NCBI GenBank assembly: GCA_946481275.1
Contig: CAMLMV010000006.1
Span: forward strand, 62,001-126,000
Length of the DNA stretch: 64,000 nt
Source: an uncultured Massilia sp.
GTDB taxonomy: Bacteria > Pseudomonadota > Gammaproteobacteria > Burkholderiales > Burkholderiaceae
Reading direction: 5' to 3'
The notes beneath the pieces are model-generated. The model searched no databases. It saw nothing but the letters and a program-made list of their open reading frames with translations, and was not told where the DNA came from. The position numbers were made by a program, and so were the translations under genes. Below, one piece after another: positions 47,918 through 59,983 of this stretch. Every line of letters begins with the position of its first letter. The first letter of the stretch is position 1.

Positions 47918-48625
47918 TCAGTTATTGACGCAGGTGACGAGCAGATCCTTGACGCCGCCAGCCGCTTCCGCCGCATCGTCCATCGTGCCGCCGCCCGTGC
48001 CGTTGGCGCCGCCGGTGACCTTGCAGGTCTGGGCGGGGTTCGTGGGCTGCGTCAGGACGGTCACGCCATAGGTCGTGTTGTACGGCACCGGATTCATGAT
48101 GAGGGTCACGTCGGCGCCGGTCGGTTTCTGGTTGGCGTCCAGGGCGGGGCTGACGGGGATGGTGCCCGTCGTGCTGCCGTTCGCCAGGACGAGGCCGGTA
48201 CCGGTCAGGCCCTTGACGGTGCCGGTGAGCTGGTAGGTGTTGATCGAGCAGAGATAACGGATGTCGATCTTGGCCAGCTGGCCGGCCGTGCCGTATGCCG
48301 GGAACAGGTTCGGCGAGCAGGTCTGGTGTTTCGGCTGCGAGCCGCCCGAGTAGGCGTGGTTGGAGATGGTCGCGCCTTTCGGCGTCACTTCATAGATCTG
48401 GCCGTACTCGATCTGGTTCGGGAAGGTCAGGACGACGTCCTGGCCGGCCGTGGCCGGCGGGTTGACGGTCAGGTCCTGGCCGTTCGTATTCAGGACCAGG
48501 CCCGGGTATTGCAGGTTGCTGACCGTGACATTGATCGGGAACGTGGCCTTGCCGCCACCGCCGCAGGCGGCCAGCGTGGCCAGGACCGCGAAGGCGAGGG
48601 CCGGGCGCGCGAGGGAAAACTTCAT
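47918..48625 (-). CDS. Exported lipoprotein with two beta-rich repeats (paralog A)
   Basis: This 235-aa lipoprotein has a signal peptide with lipobox LAACGGGG (Cys at about 22). The mature part holds two related units of roughly 90-100 residues, each with a GLVL-then-N/G-then-D/T pattern (YPGLVLNTNGQDLTV; GTGLVLANGSTTGTI) and ending near Cys-containing strands, including YGVTVLTQPTNPAQTCKVTG. This repeat type occurs in many proteobacterial surface proteins. ATG 48625 has GGAGAG upstream. It is the second gene after a paralog, 14 bases away. Function unknown. Confidence 0.8.
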   Translation of the reverse strand: MKFSLARPALAFAVLATLAACGGGGKATFPINVTVSNLQYPGLVLNTNGQDLTVNPPATAGQDVVLTFPNQIEYGQIYEVTPKGATISNHAYSGGSQPKHQTCSPNLFPAYGTAGQLAKIDIRYLCSINTYQLTGTVKGLTGTGLVLANGSTTGTIPVSPALDANQKPTGADVTLIMNPVPYNTTYGVTVLTQPTNPAQTCKVTGGANGTGGGTMDDAAEAAGGVKDLLVTCVNN

Positions 48626-48639
48626 GTGGGTCTCTCCAG

Positions 48640-49239
48640 TTAAGCGCAGGTGACGGTGACGGTGGTGGTTTCGGTCGCGCCCATGATGCCCGAGCCGTTG
48701 CCGCTGCTGCCGCCGCTGACGGTGCAGGTCTGGCCGGTCGGCTGGGTCAGGACGGTGACGCCGTAGGCGCCGTCTTCGTTCACCGACGCCATCGGCCAGG
48801 TTGTCGTGCCGGCCGGGATGGTCTGCTTGTCGGCACCGTTGATGAGCACGAGGCCGCTGGTCGTCAGGTTGTTGATCGTCGCCGTCAGCGCACGCTTGCG
48901 GATCGTGCAGGTCACGCTGATCTGTGCGATCGTGTAATAGTTGGCGCGCGCCTTGCCGTTGTTCACCGTGCAATCGTCGAGCTTCGCGACGTTCGACGGC
49001 ACGGCCTTGACCTTGATGTCGAACTGGTCGTCGGTCGAGATGCGGCTGTTGAACTGGAACGACGTATAGGGCGTCGTCACAGCCAGGTCTTCGCCGTTAT
49101 TCGTCAGCACCAGACCGTCCTTGGTGACGTTGTAGACCGCGCCGGTCAGGTACAGGTCGCCGCTCCCGCCGCCGCAGGCGGACAGGCCCAGCGCGCATGC
49201 CAGTGCTACAACGCCGGCACGCAGGATCGAGCTCTTCAT
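48640..49239 (-). CDS. Exported lipoprotein with beta-rich repeats (paralog B)
   Basis: This 199-aa lipoprotein has the lipobox LSACGGGS and the same two-unit plan as its downstream neighbour: KDGLVLTNNGEDLAV then TSGLVLINGADKQTIPAG, and the near-identical YGVTVLTQPTGQTCTVSGG. ATG 49239 has GGAG upstream and the next gene follows after 14 bases, so the pair is one operon. Sequence between the shared motifs is diverged, so this is an older duplication. It probably sits on the outer membrane; no binding partner can be read. Confidence 0.8.
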   Translation of the reverse strand: MKSSILRAGVVALACALGLSACGGGSGDLYLTGAVYNVTKDGLVLTNNGEDLAVTTPYTSFQFNSRISTDDQFDIKVKAVPSNVAKLDDCTVNNGKARANYYTIAQISVTCTIRKRALTATINNLTTSGLVLINGADKQTIPAGTTTWPMASVNEDGAYGVTVLTQPTGQTCTVSGGSSGNGSGIMGATETTTVTVTCA

Positions 49240-49471
49240 AAAATCTCCACAGTGGAATGGGTGGCGCGCGGACGCTGCGCCGGTACGGCTGAATAGAAAA
49301 ATGCCCATCATTTTAGTGCATTTGGCAAGCCGCGGCCCCATTTGGCTTTGTATCACGGTGTAACCATGAGCCCGTGTCCCGGGCGGCATTGCTTTTCGGC
49401 GCCGCCCTCGTTATGCTTGGACCGCTCCTTTCCACTCTCCAAGCTTCGTTTCCGGAGCCGCAATCCCGACC

Positions 49472-50182
49472 ATGAACCCGCGCCGTGCCTGGCCCAAAGC
49501 CATCCTGTTCGACCTCGACGACACGCTGTGGCCCATCGCCCCCGTGATCCTGCAGGCCGAAGAGAAGCTGTTCGCCTGGCTGCGCGAGCACGCGCCGCGC
49601 GTGGCCGAGCGCTTCACGATCGACACGTTGCGCCAGGCCCGCCTGGAACTGCTGGCGCGCAAGCCCGAATTCCAGCTCGACCTCGGCAAGCTGCGCCATG
49701 CCGGCCTCGTCGACGCCTTCCAGCAGGCCGGCGAGGACGCGGCCAAGGTCGAACGCGCGATGGCGCAGTTCTTCGCGGCGCGCAATGCCGTGATCCCGTA
49801 CGACGACGTGCTGCCGGGCCTCCTGAAACTGAAGAACCGCGTGCTGATCGGCTCGATCTCGAACGGCAACGCCGACCTGCGCACGATCGGCCTGTCGCAC
49901 CACTTCAAGGTGTCGGTGGCAGCGTCCCGGTTCGGCGTGGCCAAGCCGGATGCGGCGATCTTCCTGGCCGCCTGCGAGGAGCTGGGCGTGGCGCCGGAGG
50001 ATGCAGTCTACGTCGGCGACGACGTGCTGCTCGACGTGCAGGGCGCCCAGCGCGCCGGCCTGCGCGCCGTGTGGATGAACCGTACGGGATCCACGAAGCA
50101 CCTGGAGCACGAGGTGGTGCCGGATGCCATCGTAAGCGACTTCGACGGGCTGCTGGACTGGCTCAAACAAGAGCACGGTTAA
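49472..50182 (+). CDS. HAD-superfamily hydrolase
   Basis: This 236-aa phosphatase has all HAD motifs: I in LFDLDDTLWPI (nucleophile Asp and acid Asp), II in IGSISNGNADL, III with Lys in GVAKPDAAIF and IV in YVGDDVLLDVQGA. The helical cap lies between motifs I and II. It is of the YigB/YjjG-like size class, acting on small phosphorylated metabolites such as nucleotides or FMN. Substrate not determinable. It is followed by hrcA after 59 bases. Confidence 0.92.
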   Translation: MNPRRAWPKAILFDLDDTLWPIAPVILQAEEKLFAWLREHAPRVAERFTIDTLRQARLELLARKPEFQLDLGKLRHAGLVDAFQQAGEDAAKVERAMAQFFAARNAVIPYDDVLPGLLKLKNRVLIGSISNGNADLRTIGLSHHFKVSVAASRFGVAKPDAAIFLAACEELGVAPEDAVYVGDDVLLDVQGAQRAGLRAVWMNRTGSTKHLEHEVVPDAIVSDFDGLLDWLKQEHG

Positions 50183-50241
50183 GCACAAGCCTTGACCGAA
50201 CGTGCATAATGACATAAATGAAACGAAATCCTGGCTAGACC

Positions 50242-51255
50242 ATGCAACTCGATAACCGTGCACAAACCCTGTTGAAGGCCCTGGTCGAGCGCTACATCGC
50301 CGACGGCCAGCCGGTCGGTTCGCGCGCGCTGTCGAAGATCTCCGGCCTTGATCTCTCCCCGGCCACGATCCGCAACATCATGGCCGACCTCGAGGAAATG
50401 GGCTACGTCGCCAGTCCGCACACGTCGGCCGGCCGCATTCCGACGCCGCGCGGCTACCGCCTGTTCGTCGACACGCTGCTCACCGTGCAGCAGATCGACG
50501 AGAATGCGGTGGAAGCCGGCATGCGCCTGCCTGCGCACCAGCCGCAGAAGGTGATCGCCAACGCGGCCCAGATGCTGTCGTCGCTGTCGCAGTTCGCCGG
50601 CGTCGTGCAGAGCCCGCGGCGCGAATCGGCGTTCCAGCAGATCGAATTCCTGCGCCTGTCGGAAAAGCGCATCCTGCTCGTCATCGTCGACCCGCGCGGG
50701 GACGTGCAGAACCGCCTGCTGCTGACCGACGTCGATTATTCGCCGGCGCAGCTGATCCAGTCCGCGAATTACCTGAACCAGCATTTCGCCGGCCTGTCGT
50801 TCGACCAGGTGCGCGCGCGCCTGACGGGCGAATTGCGCCAGCTGCGCGACGACATGGGCCGCCTGATGCAGGCCGCGGTGGAGGCGGGCAGCGAAGCGCT
50901 GGCCGAGACGGACGACATGATCATCGCGGGCGAGCGCAATTTATTGTCCGTGGCCGACCTGTCGTCGAACATGAGCTCGCTGCGCCAGATGTTCGAGATG
51001 TTCGAGCAGAAGACGGGCCTCATGCAACTGCTCGACGTGTCCAGCAAGGCCGGCGGCGTGCAGATTTTCATTGGCGGCGAATCGAAGCTCGTGCCGATGG
51101 ACGAGATGAGCGTCGTCACCGCGCCGTACGAAGTGAACGGCAAGATCGTCGGCACCCTCGGCGTGATCGGGCCCACGCGCATGGCCTATGAACGCGTGAT
51201 CCCGATCGTCGACATCACGGCCAAGCTGCTGTCGAATGCGCTGAGTCAGCCCTGA
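50242..51255 (+). CDS. hrcA: Heat-inducible transcription repressor HrcA
   Basis: This 337-aa repressor controls groESL/dnaK through CIRCE elements. It has the winged HTH ([57 protein letters not shown]), a GAF-like middle and a C-terminal [18 protein letters not shown]. No CIRCE inverted repeat was seen in this window. It converges with fur. Confidence 0.96.
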   Translation: MQLDNRAQTLLKALVERYIADGQPVGSRALSKISGLDLSPATIRNIMADLEEMGYVASPHTSAGRIPTPRGYRLFVDTLLTVQQIDENAVEAGMRLPAHQPQKVIANAAQMLSSLSQFAGVVQSPRRESAFQQIEFLRLSEKRILLVIVDPRGDVQNRLLLTDVDYSPAQLIQSANYLNQHFAGLSFDQVRARLTGELRQLRDDMGRLMQAAVEAGSEALAETDDMIIAGERNLLSVADLSSNMSSLRQMFEMFEQKTGLMQLLDVSSKAGGVQIFIGGESKLVPMDEMSVVTAPYEVNGKIVGTLGVIGPTRMAYERVIPIVDITAKLLSNALSQP

Positions 51256-51271
51256 GAGGTGGCCATGACGG

Positions 51272-51700
51272 TCAGTGCCGGTGCGGGCAGTCCGTCTTCT
51301 GGCAGTGGCCGTAGATGGCCAGCGCGTGCTCGGCGATCTTGAAGCCGCGTTCGCTGGCGATCTTCTGCTGGCGGCTTTCGATCTCGTCGTCGTAGAACTC
51401 TTCCACGTGGCCGCAGTCAAGACACACGAGGTGGTCGTGGTGCGAGCCGGCGTTCAGCTCGTAGATCGCCTTGCCGGTTTCAAAGTGGTTGCGGTTCAGG
51501 AGTCCGGCCTGTTCGAACTGGGTCAGCACCCGGTAGACAGTCGCCAGGCCCACGTCCATGTTTTCGTTCAGCAGGGTCTTGTAGACGTCTTCCGCCGTCA
51601 GGTGCCGCACCGCGCTGTTCTGGAAAATTTCCAGGATTTTCAGCCGAGGCAAGGTCGCTTTCAGGCCGCTGGCTTTCAGGTCGGTTGGATTGTTGCTCAT
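51272..51700 (-). CDS. fur: Ferric uptake regulator
   Basis: This 142-aa Fe(II)-dependent repressor has the N-terminal winged helix ([55 protein letters not shown]) and the C-terminal dimer domain with the metal ligands in [17 protein letters not shown] (the HHDH cluster and CxxC) and the terminal [10 protein letters not shown]. It should bind the Fur box at 13272. The bamE gene is divergent, a conserved arrangement. Confidence 0.97.
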   Translation of the reverse strand: MSNNPTDLKASGLKATLPRLKILEIFQNSAVRHLTAEDVYKTLLNENMDVGLATVYRVLTQFEQAGLLNRNHFETGKAIYELNAGSHHDHLVCLDCGHVEEFYDDEIESRQQKIASERGFKIAEHALAIYGHCQKTDCPHRH

Positions 51701-51781
51701 GTTTTGTTACTCGGATATGGGCGGAGTGCTTTATGATATAGCGTTTTACAAGCTCCCGCCTCATCGATTTTAAGGTCAGAT

Positions 51782-52399
51782 ATGCGCACTAAAGCCGTTT
51801 TCCATCGTTCCCACGCACGGGCAGCGCTCGTGGCCGGCCTCGCCTGCATGACGCTGGCGCTGTCCGGCTGTGCCGCCTGGCGTAACCAGACCAAGCCGGC
51901 CGAGCCGGTGAGCACCGCCCCTGCCGCGGTCGCCGCCGATGCCGGCAAGTCGGCGGCAATCGCGAATTCGGGCGCGCAGACGACGACCGTCACCAAGCTG
52001 CAGAAATTCCTCTGGATCTTCTCGCCATACCGTCCTGACATCCAGCAGGGCAATTTCGTGTCGCAGGAGATGCTGAACCAGGTGAAGGTCGGCCAGACCC
52101 GCGACCAGGTGAAATTTATCCTCGGCACCCCGCTGCTGCAGGACGCCTTCCACAAGGACCGCTGGGACTACCCGTTCTACCTTGCGCGCGGTAACGGCGA
52201 GCTGACCACCAGCCGCGTCACCGTCTACTTCAAGGACGACAAGGTCGACCATTTCGACGGCGGCAACCTGCCGACGGAACGCGACTACATCAACCGCCTG
52301 ATCGGCATCTCGAAATACGAAGAAAAATCCGAGCAGGAGTCGCTGGACGAGCTGAAGCGCAAGCGCGACGAGGCTGCGAAAGGCGGCGGAGGACAATAA
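51782..52399 (+). CDS. bamE: Outer-membrane assembly factor BamE
   Basis: This 205-aa lipoprotein of the BAM complex has the lipobox LALSGCAAW (Cys about 30) and the SmpA/OmlA domain ([46 protein letters not shown]). It has an unusual charged C-terminal extension ([20 protein letters not shown]) and an Ala-rich linker after the lipobox, so it is longer than E. coli BamE (113 aa); such extensions are common in betaproteobacteria. dapB starts one base after the stop. Confidence 0.94.
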   Translation: MRTKAVFHRSHARAALVAGLACMTLALSGCAAWRNQTKPAEPVSTAPAAVAADAGKSAAIANSGAQTTTVTKLQKFLWIFSPYRPDIQQGNFVSQEMLNQVKVGQTRDQVKFILGTPLLQDAFHKDRWDYPFYLARGNGELTTSRVTVYFKDDKVDHFDGGNLPTERDYINRLIGISKYEEKSEQESLDELKRKRDEAAKGGGGQ

Positions 52400-52400
52400 C

Positions 52401-53210
52401 ATGACCCAACTGAAAATCGCCGTTGCCGGCGCCAGTGGCCGCATGGGCCGCATGCTGATCGAAGCCATCGCCGCCGCGCCGGACGCCGTCCTGGCCGGCG
52501 CCCTCGACCGCGAAGGCAACCCGTTCATCAATTCGGACGCCGGCGCGTTTTCCGGCCAGCTGACCGGCGTCGTGATCCAGTCCGACCTGGACAAGGGCCT
52601 GGCGGACGCCGACTTCCTGATCGACTTCACGCGCCCGGAAGGCACGCTGCACCACCTGGAATACTGCGCCGCGCACGGTATCAAGATGATCATCGGCACC
52701 ACCGGTTTCGATGACGCCGGCAAGGCCGCCATCCGCGCCGCCGCCGAAAAGACCGCGATCGTGTTCGCCCCGAACATGAGCATTGGCGTGAACGTCACGC
52801 TGAAGCTGCTGGAAATGGCAGCCAAGAATTTCTCGGAGGGCTATGACATCGAGATCATCGAAGCCCACCACCGCCACAAGGTCGACGCCCCGTCCGGCAC
52901 CGCGCTGAAGATGGGCGAGGTGATCGCCGACGCCCTCGGCCGCGACCTGAAGGAATGTGCCGTCTACGGCCGCGAAGGCGTGACGGGCGAGCGCGACCCG
53001 TCGACGATCGGCTTCGCCACCGTGCGCGGCGGCGACATCGTGGGCGACCACACCGTGCTGTTCGCCGGCATCGGCGAGCGCATCGAGATCAGCCACAAAT
53101 CGAGCAGCCGCGTCAGCTACGCCCAGGGCTCCCTGCGCGCCGCGCGTTATATTGCCGACAAGGCAACGGGTCTGTACGACATGCAGGACGTGCTCGGCCT
53201 GAAGGCCTGA
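52401..53210 (+). CDS. dapB: 4-hydroxy-tetrahydrodipicolinate reductase
   Basis: This 269-aa NAD(P)H-dependent enzyme makes tetrahydrodipicolinate for lysine and peptidoglycan. The Rossmann start [31 protein letters not shown] and the catalytic [20 protein letters not shown] are fully conserved. It sits one base after bamE and is followed by a hairpin with a T run, then the barstar gene. Confidence 0.97.
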   Translation: MTQLKIAVAGASGRMGRMLIEAIAAAPDAVLAGALDREGNPFINSDAGAFSGQLTGVVIQSDLDKGLADADFLIDFTRPEGTLHHLEYCAAHGIKMIIGTTGFDDAGKAAIRAAAEKTAIVFAPNMSIGVNVTLKLLEMAAKNFSEGYDIEIIEAHHRHKVDAPSGTALKMGEVIADALGRDLKECAVYGREGVTGERDPSTIGFATVRGGDIVGDHTVLFAGIGERIEISHKSSSRVSYAQGSLRAARYIADKATGLYDMQDVLGLKA

Positions 53211-53220
53211 GCGCGCACGC

Positions 53221-53284
53221 CCGCCGAACTGGACGGCTTTGCCGGCAATCTGCTGGCATACTGTCCACAAGGCGGGCTTTTTTT
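53221..53284 (+). terminator. Possible terminator of the bamE-dapB operon
   Basis: CCGCC at 53221-53225 can pair with GGCGG at 53271-53275, with inner GGAC/GTCC pairing, followed by seven T (53278-53284). The hairpin is long and imperfect, hence the low confidence. Confidence 0.4.
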
Positions 53285-53319
53285 CGCCCATTCATTTCAG
53301 ATATTGCAGGAGAAACCCC

Positions 53320-53646
53320 ATGGCCACCGTCGAGCTCAACGGCGCCGCGATCACCGACGCGGAAAGCTTCCACGTCGAGAGCCAGCGCGCATTCGGCTTC
53401 CCCGATTCGTATGCGCACACGATGGATTCCTGGGTCGATTGCCTGAGCTACCTGCGCGACGAAGACGGCATGAGCAGCGTCCGCCTGAAGAAGGACGAGG
53501 TGCTGCACATCGTCGTGACGCACTCGGAAGCCCTGCGCGAGCGGGCGCCGGACGTGCTGGAAGAAATGGCGTTCTGCATCATCGGCATCAATGAGCGCTA
53601 CGAGGACTATGGCGAGAAGGCGGCGCTGGAGCTCGAACTGCGGTAG
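53320..53646 (+). CDS. Barstar-family protein (orphan ribonuclease inhibitor-like)
   Basis: This 108-aa protein shows the barstar fold pattern: a first strand VELNGAAI, the segment FPDSYAHTMDSWVDCLSYLRD (family consensus with aromatic, Asp, W/L-D-CL), and an alternating strand VLHIVVTHSEALR. Barstars bind and block barnase-type RNases. No RNase gene is adjacent, so it may guard against an incoming toxin or do something else. ATG 53320 follows CAGGAG. Confidence 0.8.
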   Translation: MATVELNGAAITDAESFHVESQRAFGFPDSYAHTMDSWVDCLSYLRDEDGMSSVRLKKDEVLHIVVTHSEALRERAPDVLEEMAFCIIGINERYEDYGEKAALELELR

Positions 53647-56352
<2,706 letters not shown>

Positions 56353-56355
56353 GCC

Positions 56356-56877
56356 ATGCGCGCCCTGACCCGGAAGTTGGCGGTGCGCGCGGTTGCGGCC
56401 CTGCTGGTGGCGTCTGCCACCGCAGGCTGCGGCTTCCAGCTGCGCGGTTCGAACGGCAGCTACACGATGCCGTTCCACAGCATCTATCTCGGCTTCCCGG
56501 ACACGTCCGCGCTGGGTACGGAACTCAAGCGCAACCTGCGGGCGACCGACCAGGTGGTCATCGCCGACAAGGCGGCGGATGCCGAGGCGCAGTTCGTGCT
56601 GCTGGGCGAGTCGCGCAACAAGTCGATCCTGTCGCTGAACAGCCTGGGCCGCGTGCGCGAATACCTGCTGACGTACACGATGTCGTTCACCGTGCGCGAC
56701 GCGAAGGGCGTGGAACTGGTGCCGCCCACCCAGATCTCGCTGCGCCGGAACATGGCGTTCGACGAGACCCAGGTGCTGGCCAAGGAATCGGAAGAAGCGC
56801 TGCTGTACCGCGACATGCAGGCGGACCTCGTGCAGCAGATCATGCGCCGCCTCGCTTCGATCAAACCAGCGACTTAA
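56356..56877 (+). CDS. lptE: LPS-assembly lipoprotein LptE
   Basis: This 173-aa lipoprotein plugs the LptD barrel and binds LPS. The lipobox is SATAGCGFQLRG (Cys about 25), whose GCGFQLRG is the LptE hallmark. It starts 4 bases after leuS and precedes holA, the order found throughout proteobacteria. Confidence 0.95.
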   Translation: MRALTRKLAVRAVAALLVASATAGCGFQLRGSNGSYTMPFHSIYLGFPDTSALGTELKRNLRATDQVVIADKAADAEAQFVLLGESRNKSILSLNSLGRVREYLLTYTMSFTVRDAKGVELVPPTQISLRRNMAFDETQVLAKESEEALLYRDMQADLVQQIMRRLASIKPAT

Positions 56878-56892
56878 CGAAAAAGGAACACC

Positions 56893-57906
56893 ATGCAGTT
56901 GCGGCCTGAGGCGCTCGACGGGCACCTCGCCAAGGGGCTCGCGCCCCTGTACGTGATCACCAGCGACGAGCACCTGCTCGCGCTGGAGGCGGCGGACAAG
57001 ATCCGCCGTGCCGCGCGCGCGCAAGGGTATTCCGAGCGCGACGTGCTCACGGTCGAGCGCAACTTCAAATGGGGCGAACTGCTGGCCGCCAACCAGGCCA
57101 TGTCGCTGTTCGGCGACAAGAAGCTGATCGAGCTGCGCATCCCCGGCGGCAAGCCGGGCAAGGACGGCAGCGCGGCCCTGCAGAACTACGCGAAGGACCT
57201 GAACCCCGACAACCTCACGCTGATCACCCTGCCGAAGCTGGACTGGCAGACGGCCAAGGCGTCGTGGGTGGGGGCGCTGCAGCAGGCGGCGGTGTACGTC
57301 GAGATCCCGAACGTGGAACGCGCGCAGCTGCCGGGCTGGATCGGCATGCGCCTGTCCGCGCAAAACCAGAGCGCGGACCGCCAGAGCCTGGACTTCATCG
57401 CCGACCGCGTCGAGGGCAATTTGCTGGCGGCGCACCAGGAAATCCAGAAGCTCGGCCTGCTGTACGAACCGGACAAGCTGGCGTACGAGCAGGTGCACGA
57501 CGCGGTGCTGAACGTGGCCCGCTACGACGTGTTCAAACTGTCGGAAGCGATGCTGGCCGGCGATCCGGCGCGCCTCGTGCGCATGCTGGAAGGGCTGAAG
57601 GGCGAGGGCGAGGCGCTGCCGCTGGTTTTATGGGCCGTCTCCGAAGAAATCCGCACGCTGCTAAAATTAAAGGCAGGGATGGCGCAGGGACGCCCGCTGG
57701 GCGCGCTGCTGAAGGAATACCGCATCTGGGGCCCGCGCGAGCGCATGATGGAGCCGGCGCTGCGCCGGATCTCGTTGCCGACGCTGGAAGCGGCGCTGCA
57801 GCAGGCGGCGCAGGTCGACAGGATGGTCAAGGGCCTGCGCGCGAAGCAGTTCGCGGGCGATGCGTGGGATGCGATGCTGCAGCTGGCGTTGAAAGTCGCA
57901 TCGTAA
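56893..57906 (+). CDS. holA: DNA polymerase III delta subunit
   Basis: This 337-aa clamp-loader subunit opens the beta sliding clamp. The N-terminal AAA-like domain [20 protein letters not shown], the internal LVNPERAQ-like region ([19 protein letters not shown]) and C-terminal helices match HolA. Length is usual. It lies 16 bases after lptE. Confidence 0.94.
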   Translation: MQLRPEALDGHLAKGLAPLYVITSDEHLLALEAADKIRRAARAQGYSERDVLTVERNFKWGELLAANQAMSLFGDKKLIELRIPGGKPGKDGSAALQNYAKDLNPDNLTLITLPKLDWQTAKASWVGALQQAAVYVEIPNVERAQLPGWIGMRLSAQNQSADRQSLDFIADRVEGNLLAAHQEIQKLGLLYEPDKLAYEQVHDAVLNVARYDVFKLSEAMLAGDPARLVRMLEGLKGEGEALPLVLWAVSEEIRTLLKLKAGMAQGRPLGALLKEYRIWGPRERMMEPALRRISLPTLEAALQQAAQVDRMVKGLRAKQFAGDAWDAMLQLALKVAS

Positions 57907-57931
57907 TAACGAATACACAGGAACGAAGCAG

Positions 57932-59197
57932 ATGGACATCACCGAGTACATGCAAACAATCGGCCGCCAGGCCCGCGCGGCTTCGCGCGGCATGGCGCGC
58001 GCGGACAGCGCCACCCGCAACCAGGCCTTGCTGCTGATCGCCGCCGCCATCGAGCGCGACGCCGACCAGCTGCGTGCCGCCAACGCGCGCGACATGGAAG
58101 CGGCCGCCGCCGCCGGCCTGGAGCCGGCGCTGCTCGACCGCCTCGCGCTGTCCGACAAGGCGATCGCCACGATGGTCGACGGCCTGCGCCAGATCGTCGC
58201 GCTGCCCGATCCGATCGGCGAGATCACCGACCTGAAATTCCGCCCGACGGGCATCCAGGTGGGCCGCATGCGCGTGCCGCTGGGCGTCATCGGCATCATC
58301 TACGAAGCGCGTCCGAACGTGACGGTCGACGCGGCCGGCCTGTGCATCAAGAGCGGCAACGCCGCCATCCTGCGCGGCGGCTCGGAAGCCATCCACTGCA
58401 ACCGCGCGCTCGCGGCGCTCGTCGCCGAAGGCCTGCGCGGCGCCGGCCTGCCGGAGCACGGCGTGCAGGTCGTCGAGACGACGGACCGCGCCGCGGTCGG
58501 CGCCCTCATCACGATGCCGGAATTCGTGGACGTCATCGTCCCGCGCGGCGGCAAGGGCCTCATCGCGCGCCTGATGAAGGAATCCACTGTCCCGATGATC
58601 AAGCACCTGGACGGCATCTGCCACGTCTACATCGACGCGAAGGCGGACATCGCCAAGGCGCTGCCGATCGCGATGAACGCCAAGACGCACCGCTACGGCA
58701 CGTGCAACACGATGGAGACGCTGCTCGTCGCCCGCGCCATCGCGCCGACGGTGCTGCCGCAACTGGCCGAACTGTACGCGACGAAGGAAGTGGAACTGCG
58801 CGCGGATACGGAAGCGCTGGCGATCCTGCAGGGCTACCCGCACCTCGTGCCCGCGACCGAAGAAGACTGGAGCACGGAATACCTCGCGCCGATCCTCGCC
58901 GTGAAGATCGTGGACGGCATCGACGCGGCCATCGAGCACATCAACACGTATTCGTCGAAGCACACGGACGCCATCGTCACCGAGGACTACACGGACGCGA
59001 TGCGCTTCCTGCGCGAAGTCGATTCGGCCTCCGTGATGATCAACGCGTCGACGCGCTTCGCCGACGGCTTCGAATACGGCCTGGGCGCGGAGATCGGCAT
59101 CTCGAACGACAAGCTGCATGCGCGCGGGCCGGTTGGGCTGGAAGGCCTGACGTCGCTGAAATACGTAGTGTTCGGCCACGGCGAAATACGTAAATAA
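57932..59197 (+). CDS. proA: Gamma-glutamyl phosphate reductase
   Basis: This 421-aa NADPH-dependent enzyme makes glutamate 5-semialdehyde for proline. The active-site Cys lies in [13 protein letters not shown] and the nucleotide region in [20 protein letters not shown]. The C-terminal [20 protein letters not shown] is the family signature. It ends the leuS operon, and a repeat-derived hairpin begins one base after its stop. Confidence 0.97.
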   Translation: MDITEYMQTIGRQARAASRGMARADSATRNQALLLIAAAIERDADQLRAANARDMEAAAAAGLEPALLDRLALSDKAIATMVDGLRQIVALPDPIGEITDLKFRPTGIQVGRMRVPLGVIGIIYEARPNVTVDAAGLCIKSGNAAILRGGSEAIHCNRALAALVAEGLRGAGLPEHGVQVVETTDRAAVGALITMPEFVDVIVPRGGKGLIARLMKESTVPMIKHLDGICHVYIDAKADIAKALPIAMNAKTHRYGTCNTMETLLVARAIAPTVLPQLAELYATKEVELRADTEALAILQGYPHLVPATEEDWSTEYLAPILAVKIVDGIDAAIEHINTYSSKHTDAIVTEDYTDAMRFLREVDSASVMINASTRFADGFEYGLGAEIGISNDKLHARGPVGLEGLTSLKYVVFGHGEIRK

Positions 59198-59239
59198 TCG
59201 GGGTCAGAGCACGGTTTTCCCGGGTGTGCTCTGACCCCG
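59198..59239. repeat. Repeat pair forming a hairpin after proA
   Basis: TCGGGGTCAGAGCAC (59198-59212) and GTGCTCTGACCCCGA (59225-59239) are exact inverted copies and form a 15-bp stem with a 12-nt loop. It begins directly after the proA stop and could stop or slow transcription, though no T run follows. Confidence 0.75.
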
Positions 59240-59249
59240 ACTGACTGTA

Positions 59250-59267
59250 AATTCGGGGTCAGAGCAC
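59250..59267 (+). repeat. 18-bp repeat, copy 2c
   Basis: AATTCGGGGTCAGAGCAC, identical to the copies at 20434 and 20463. Confidence 0.9.
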
Positions 59268-59278
59268 ATTTTCCGGAA

Positions 59279-59296
59279 AATTCGGGGTCAGAGCAC
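59279..59296 (+). repeat. 18-bp repeat, copy 2d
   Basis: Identical direct copy, 11 bases after copy 2c; the same 11-base spacing separates the direct copies of element 1. Confidence 0.9.
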
Positions 59297-59302
59297 ATTT
59301 GA

Positions 59303-59314
59303 GAACAATTGTTC
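59303..59314. repeat. 12-bp palindrome inside element 2
   Basis: GAACAATTGTTC is a perfect palindrome in the otherwise unique centre. Confidence 0.4.
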
Positions 59315-59417
59315 CAACGTGCCTCCAATTGCGGCAGATTGCATCCGCGCGGCGTGGAAGAGGGACTTTGTCGATCTCTTGGCGCCCGTTGATTCTCTAG
59401 AGCCATTGCACAAAAAA

Positions 59418-59435
59418 GTGCTCTGACCCCGAATT
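59418..59435 (-). repeat. 18-bp repeat, copy 2e (inverted)
   Basis: Exact reverse complement of copy 2c. Confidence 0.9.
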
Positions 59436-59446
59436 TTTGCGAAAAA

Positions 59447-59464
59447 GTGCTCTGACCCCGAATT
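59447..59464 (-). repeat. 18-bp repeat, copy 2f (inverted)
   Basis: Exact reverse complement of copy 2c, 11 bases after 2e and 24 bases before the hemJ start. Confidence 0.9.
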
Positions 59465-59488
59465 GGAGCTCTTGAATAAAGGAACTGC

Positions 59489-59902
59489 ATGTACCTCTGG
59501 ATCAAAGCGCTGCACATCGTCTTCGTCGCGTCGTGGTTTGCCGGCCTCTTTTACCTGCCGCGCATCTACGTGAACCTGGCCCAGGAAAGCAACCCGGCCG
59601 TTGTCGAGCGCCTGCTCGGCATGGGCCGCCGCTTGTACCGTTTCACGACGATCCTGATGGTGCCGGCGCTGTTGCTGGGCCTGTGGCTGTGGCTGGGCTT
59701 CGGCATCAAGGGCGGCTGGCTGCACGCAAAACTGGCGCTCGTGATCCTCGTGATCGGCTACCATCACGCGTGCGGTTCGCTGCTGAAAAAATTCGAACGC
59801 GGCGTCAATACGCGCAGCCATAAGTGGTTCCGCGTGTTCAACGAAGTGCCGGTCTTGTTGCTGCTGGCGATCGTGATCCTGGTCGTGGTGAAGCCGTTCT
59901 GA
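59489..59902 (+). CDS. hemJ: HemJ/CopD-family membrane protein (protoporphyrinogen oxidase-like)
   Basis: This 137-aa inner-membrane protein has four hydrophobic segments. The start LWIKALHIVFVASWFAGLFY with its conserved His, followed by LPRIYV, and the later LHAKLALV with Lys, are the HemJ pattern; HemJ oxidises protoporphyrinogen IX in bacteria lacking HemG/HemY. The related CopD domain of copper proteins is an alternative label. A good terminator follows. Confidence 0.75.
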   Translation: MYLWIKALHIVFVASWFAGLFYLPRIYVNLAQESNPAVVERLLGMGRRLYRFTTILMVPALLLGLWLWLGFGIKGGWLHAKLALVILVIGYHHACGSLLKKFERGVNTRSHKWFRVFNEVPVLLLLAIVILVVVKPF

Positions 59903-59927
59903 CCTGAAGATTCAAATTCGCAATTGG

Positions 59928-59960
59928 CGGCCGGGCCTTCATCCCGGCCGTTTCGTTTTT
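59928..59960 (+). terminator. Rho-independent terminator of hemJ
   Basis: CGGCCGGG (59928-59935) and CCCGGCCG (59943-59950) with a 7-nt loop, followed by TTTCGTTTTT. Confidence 0.85.
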
Positions 59961-59983
59961 AACTACGGATAAAGGGTACCCCT

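Larger units (their letters stand above)
59198..59464. mobile_element. REP/MITE-like element 2 (267 bp)
   Basis: Six copies of the same 15-18 bp repeat found at 20434-20659: three direct copies (59198, 59250, 59279) and one inverted (59225) on the left, two inverted on the right. The centre (59297-59417) is unrelated to that of element 1. It fills the gap between proA and hemJ. No transposase is present. Confidence 0.55.

Noticed and set aside
50192..50220. TTGACC plus CATAAT as an hrcA promoter
   Set aside because: The spacer is 7 bp; with a 16-18 bp spacer the -10 is poor.
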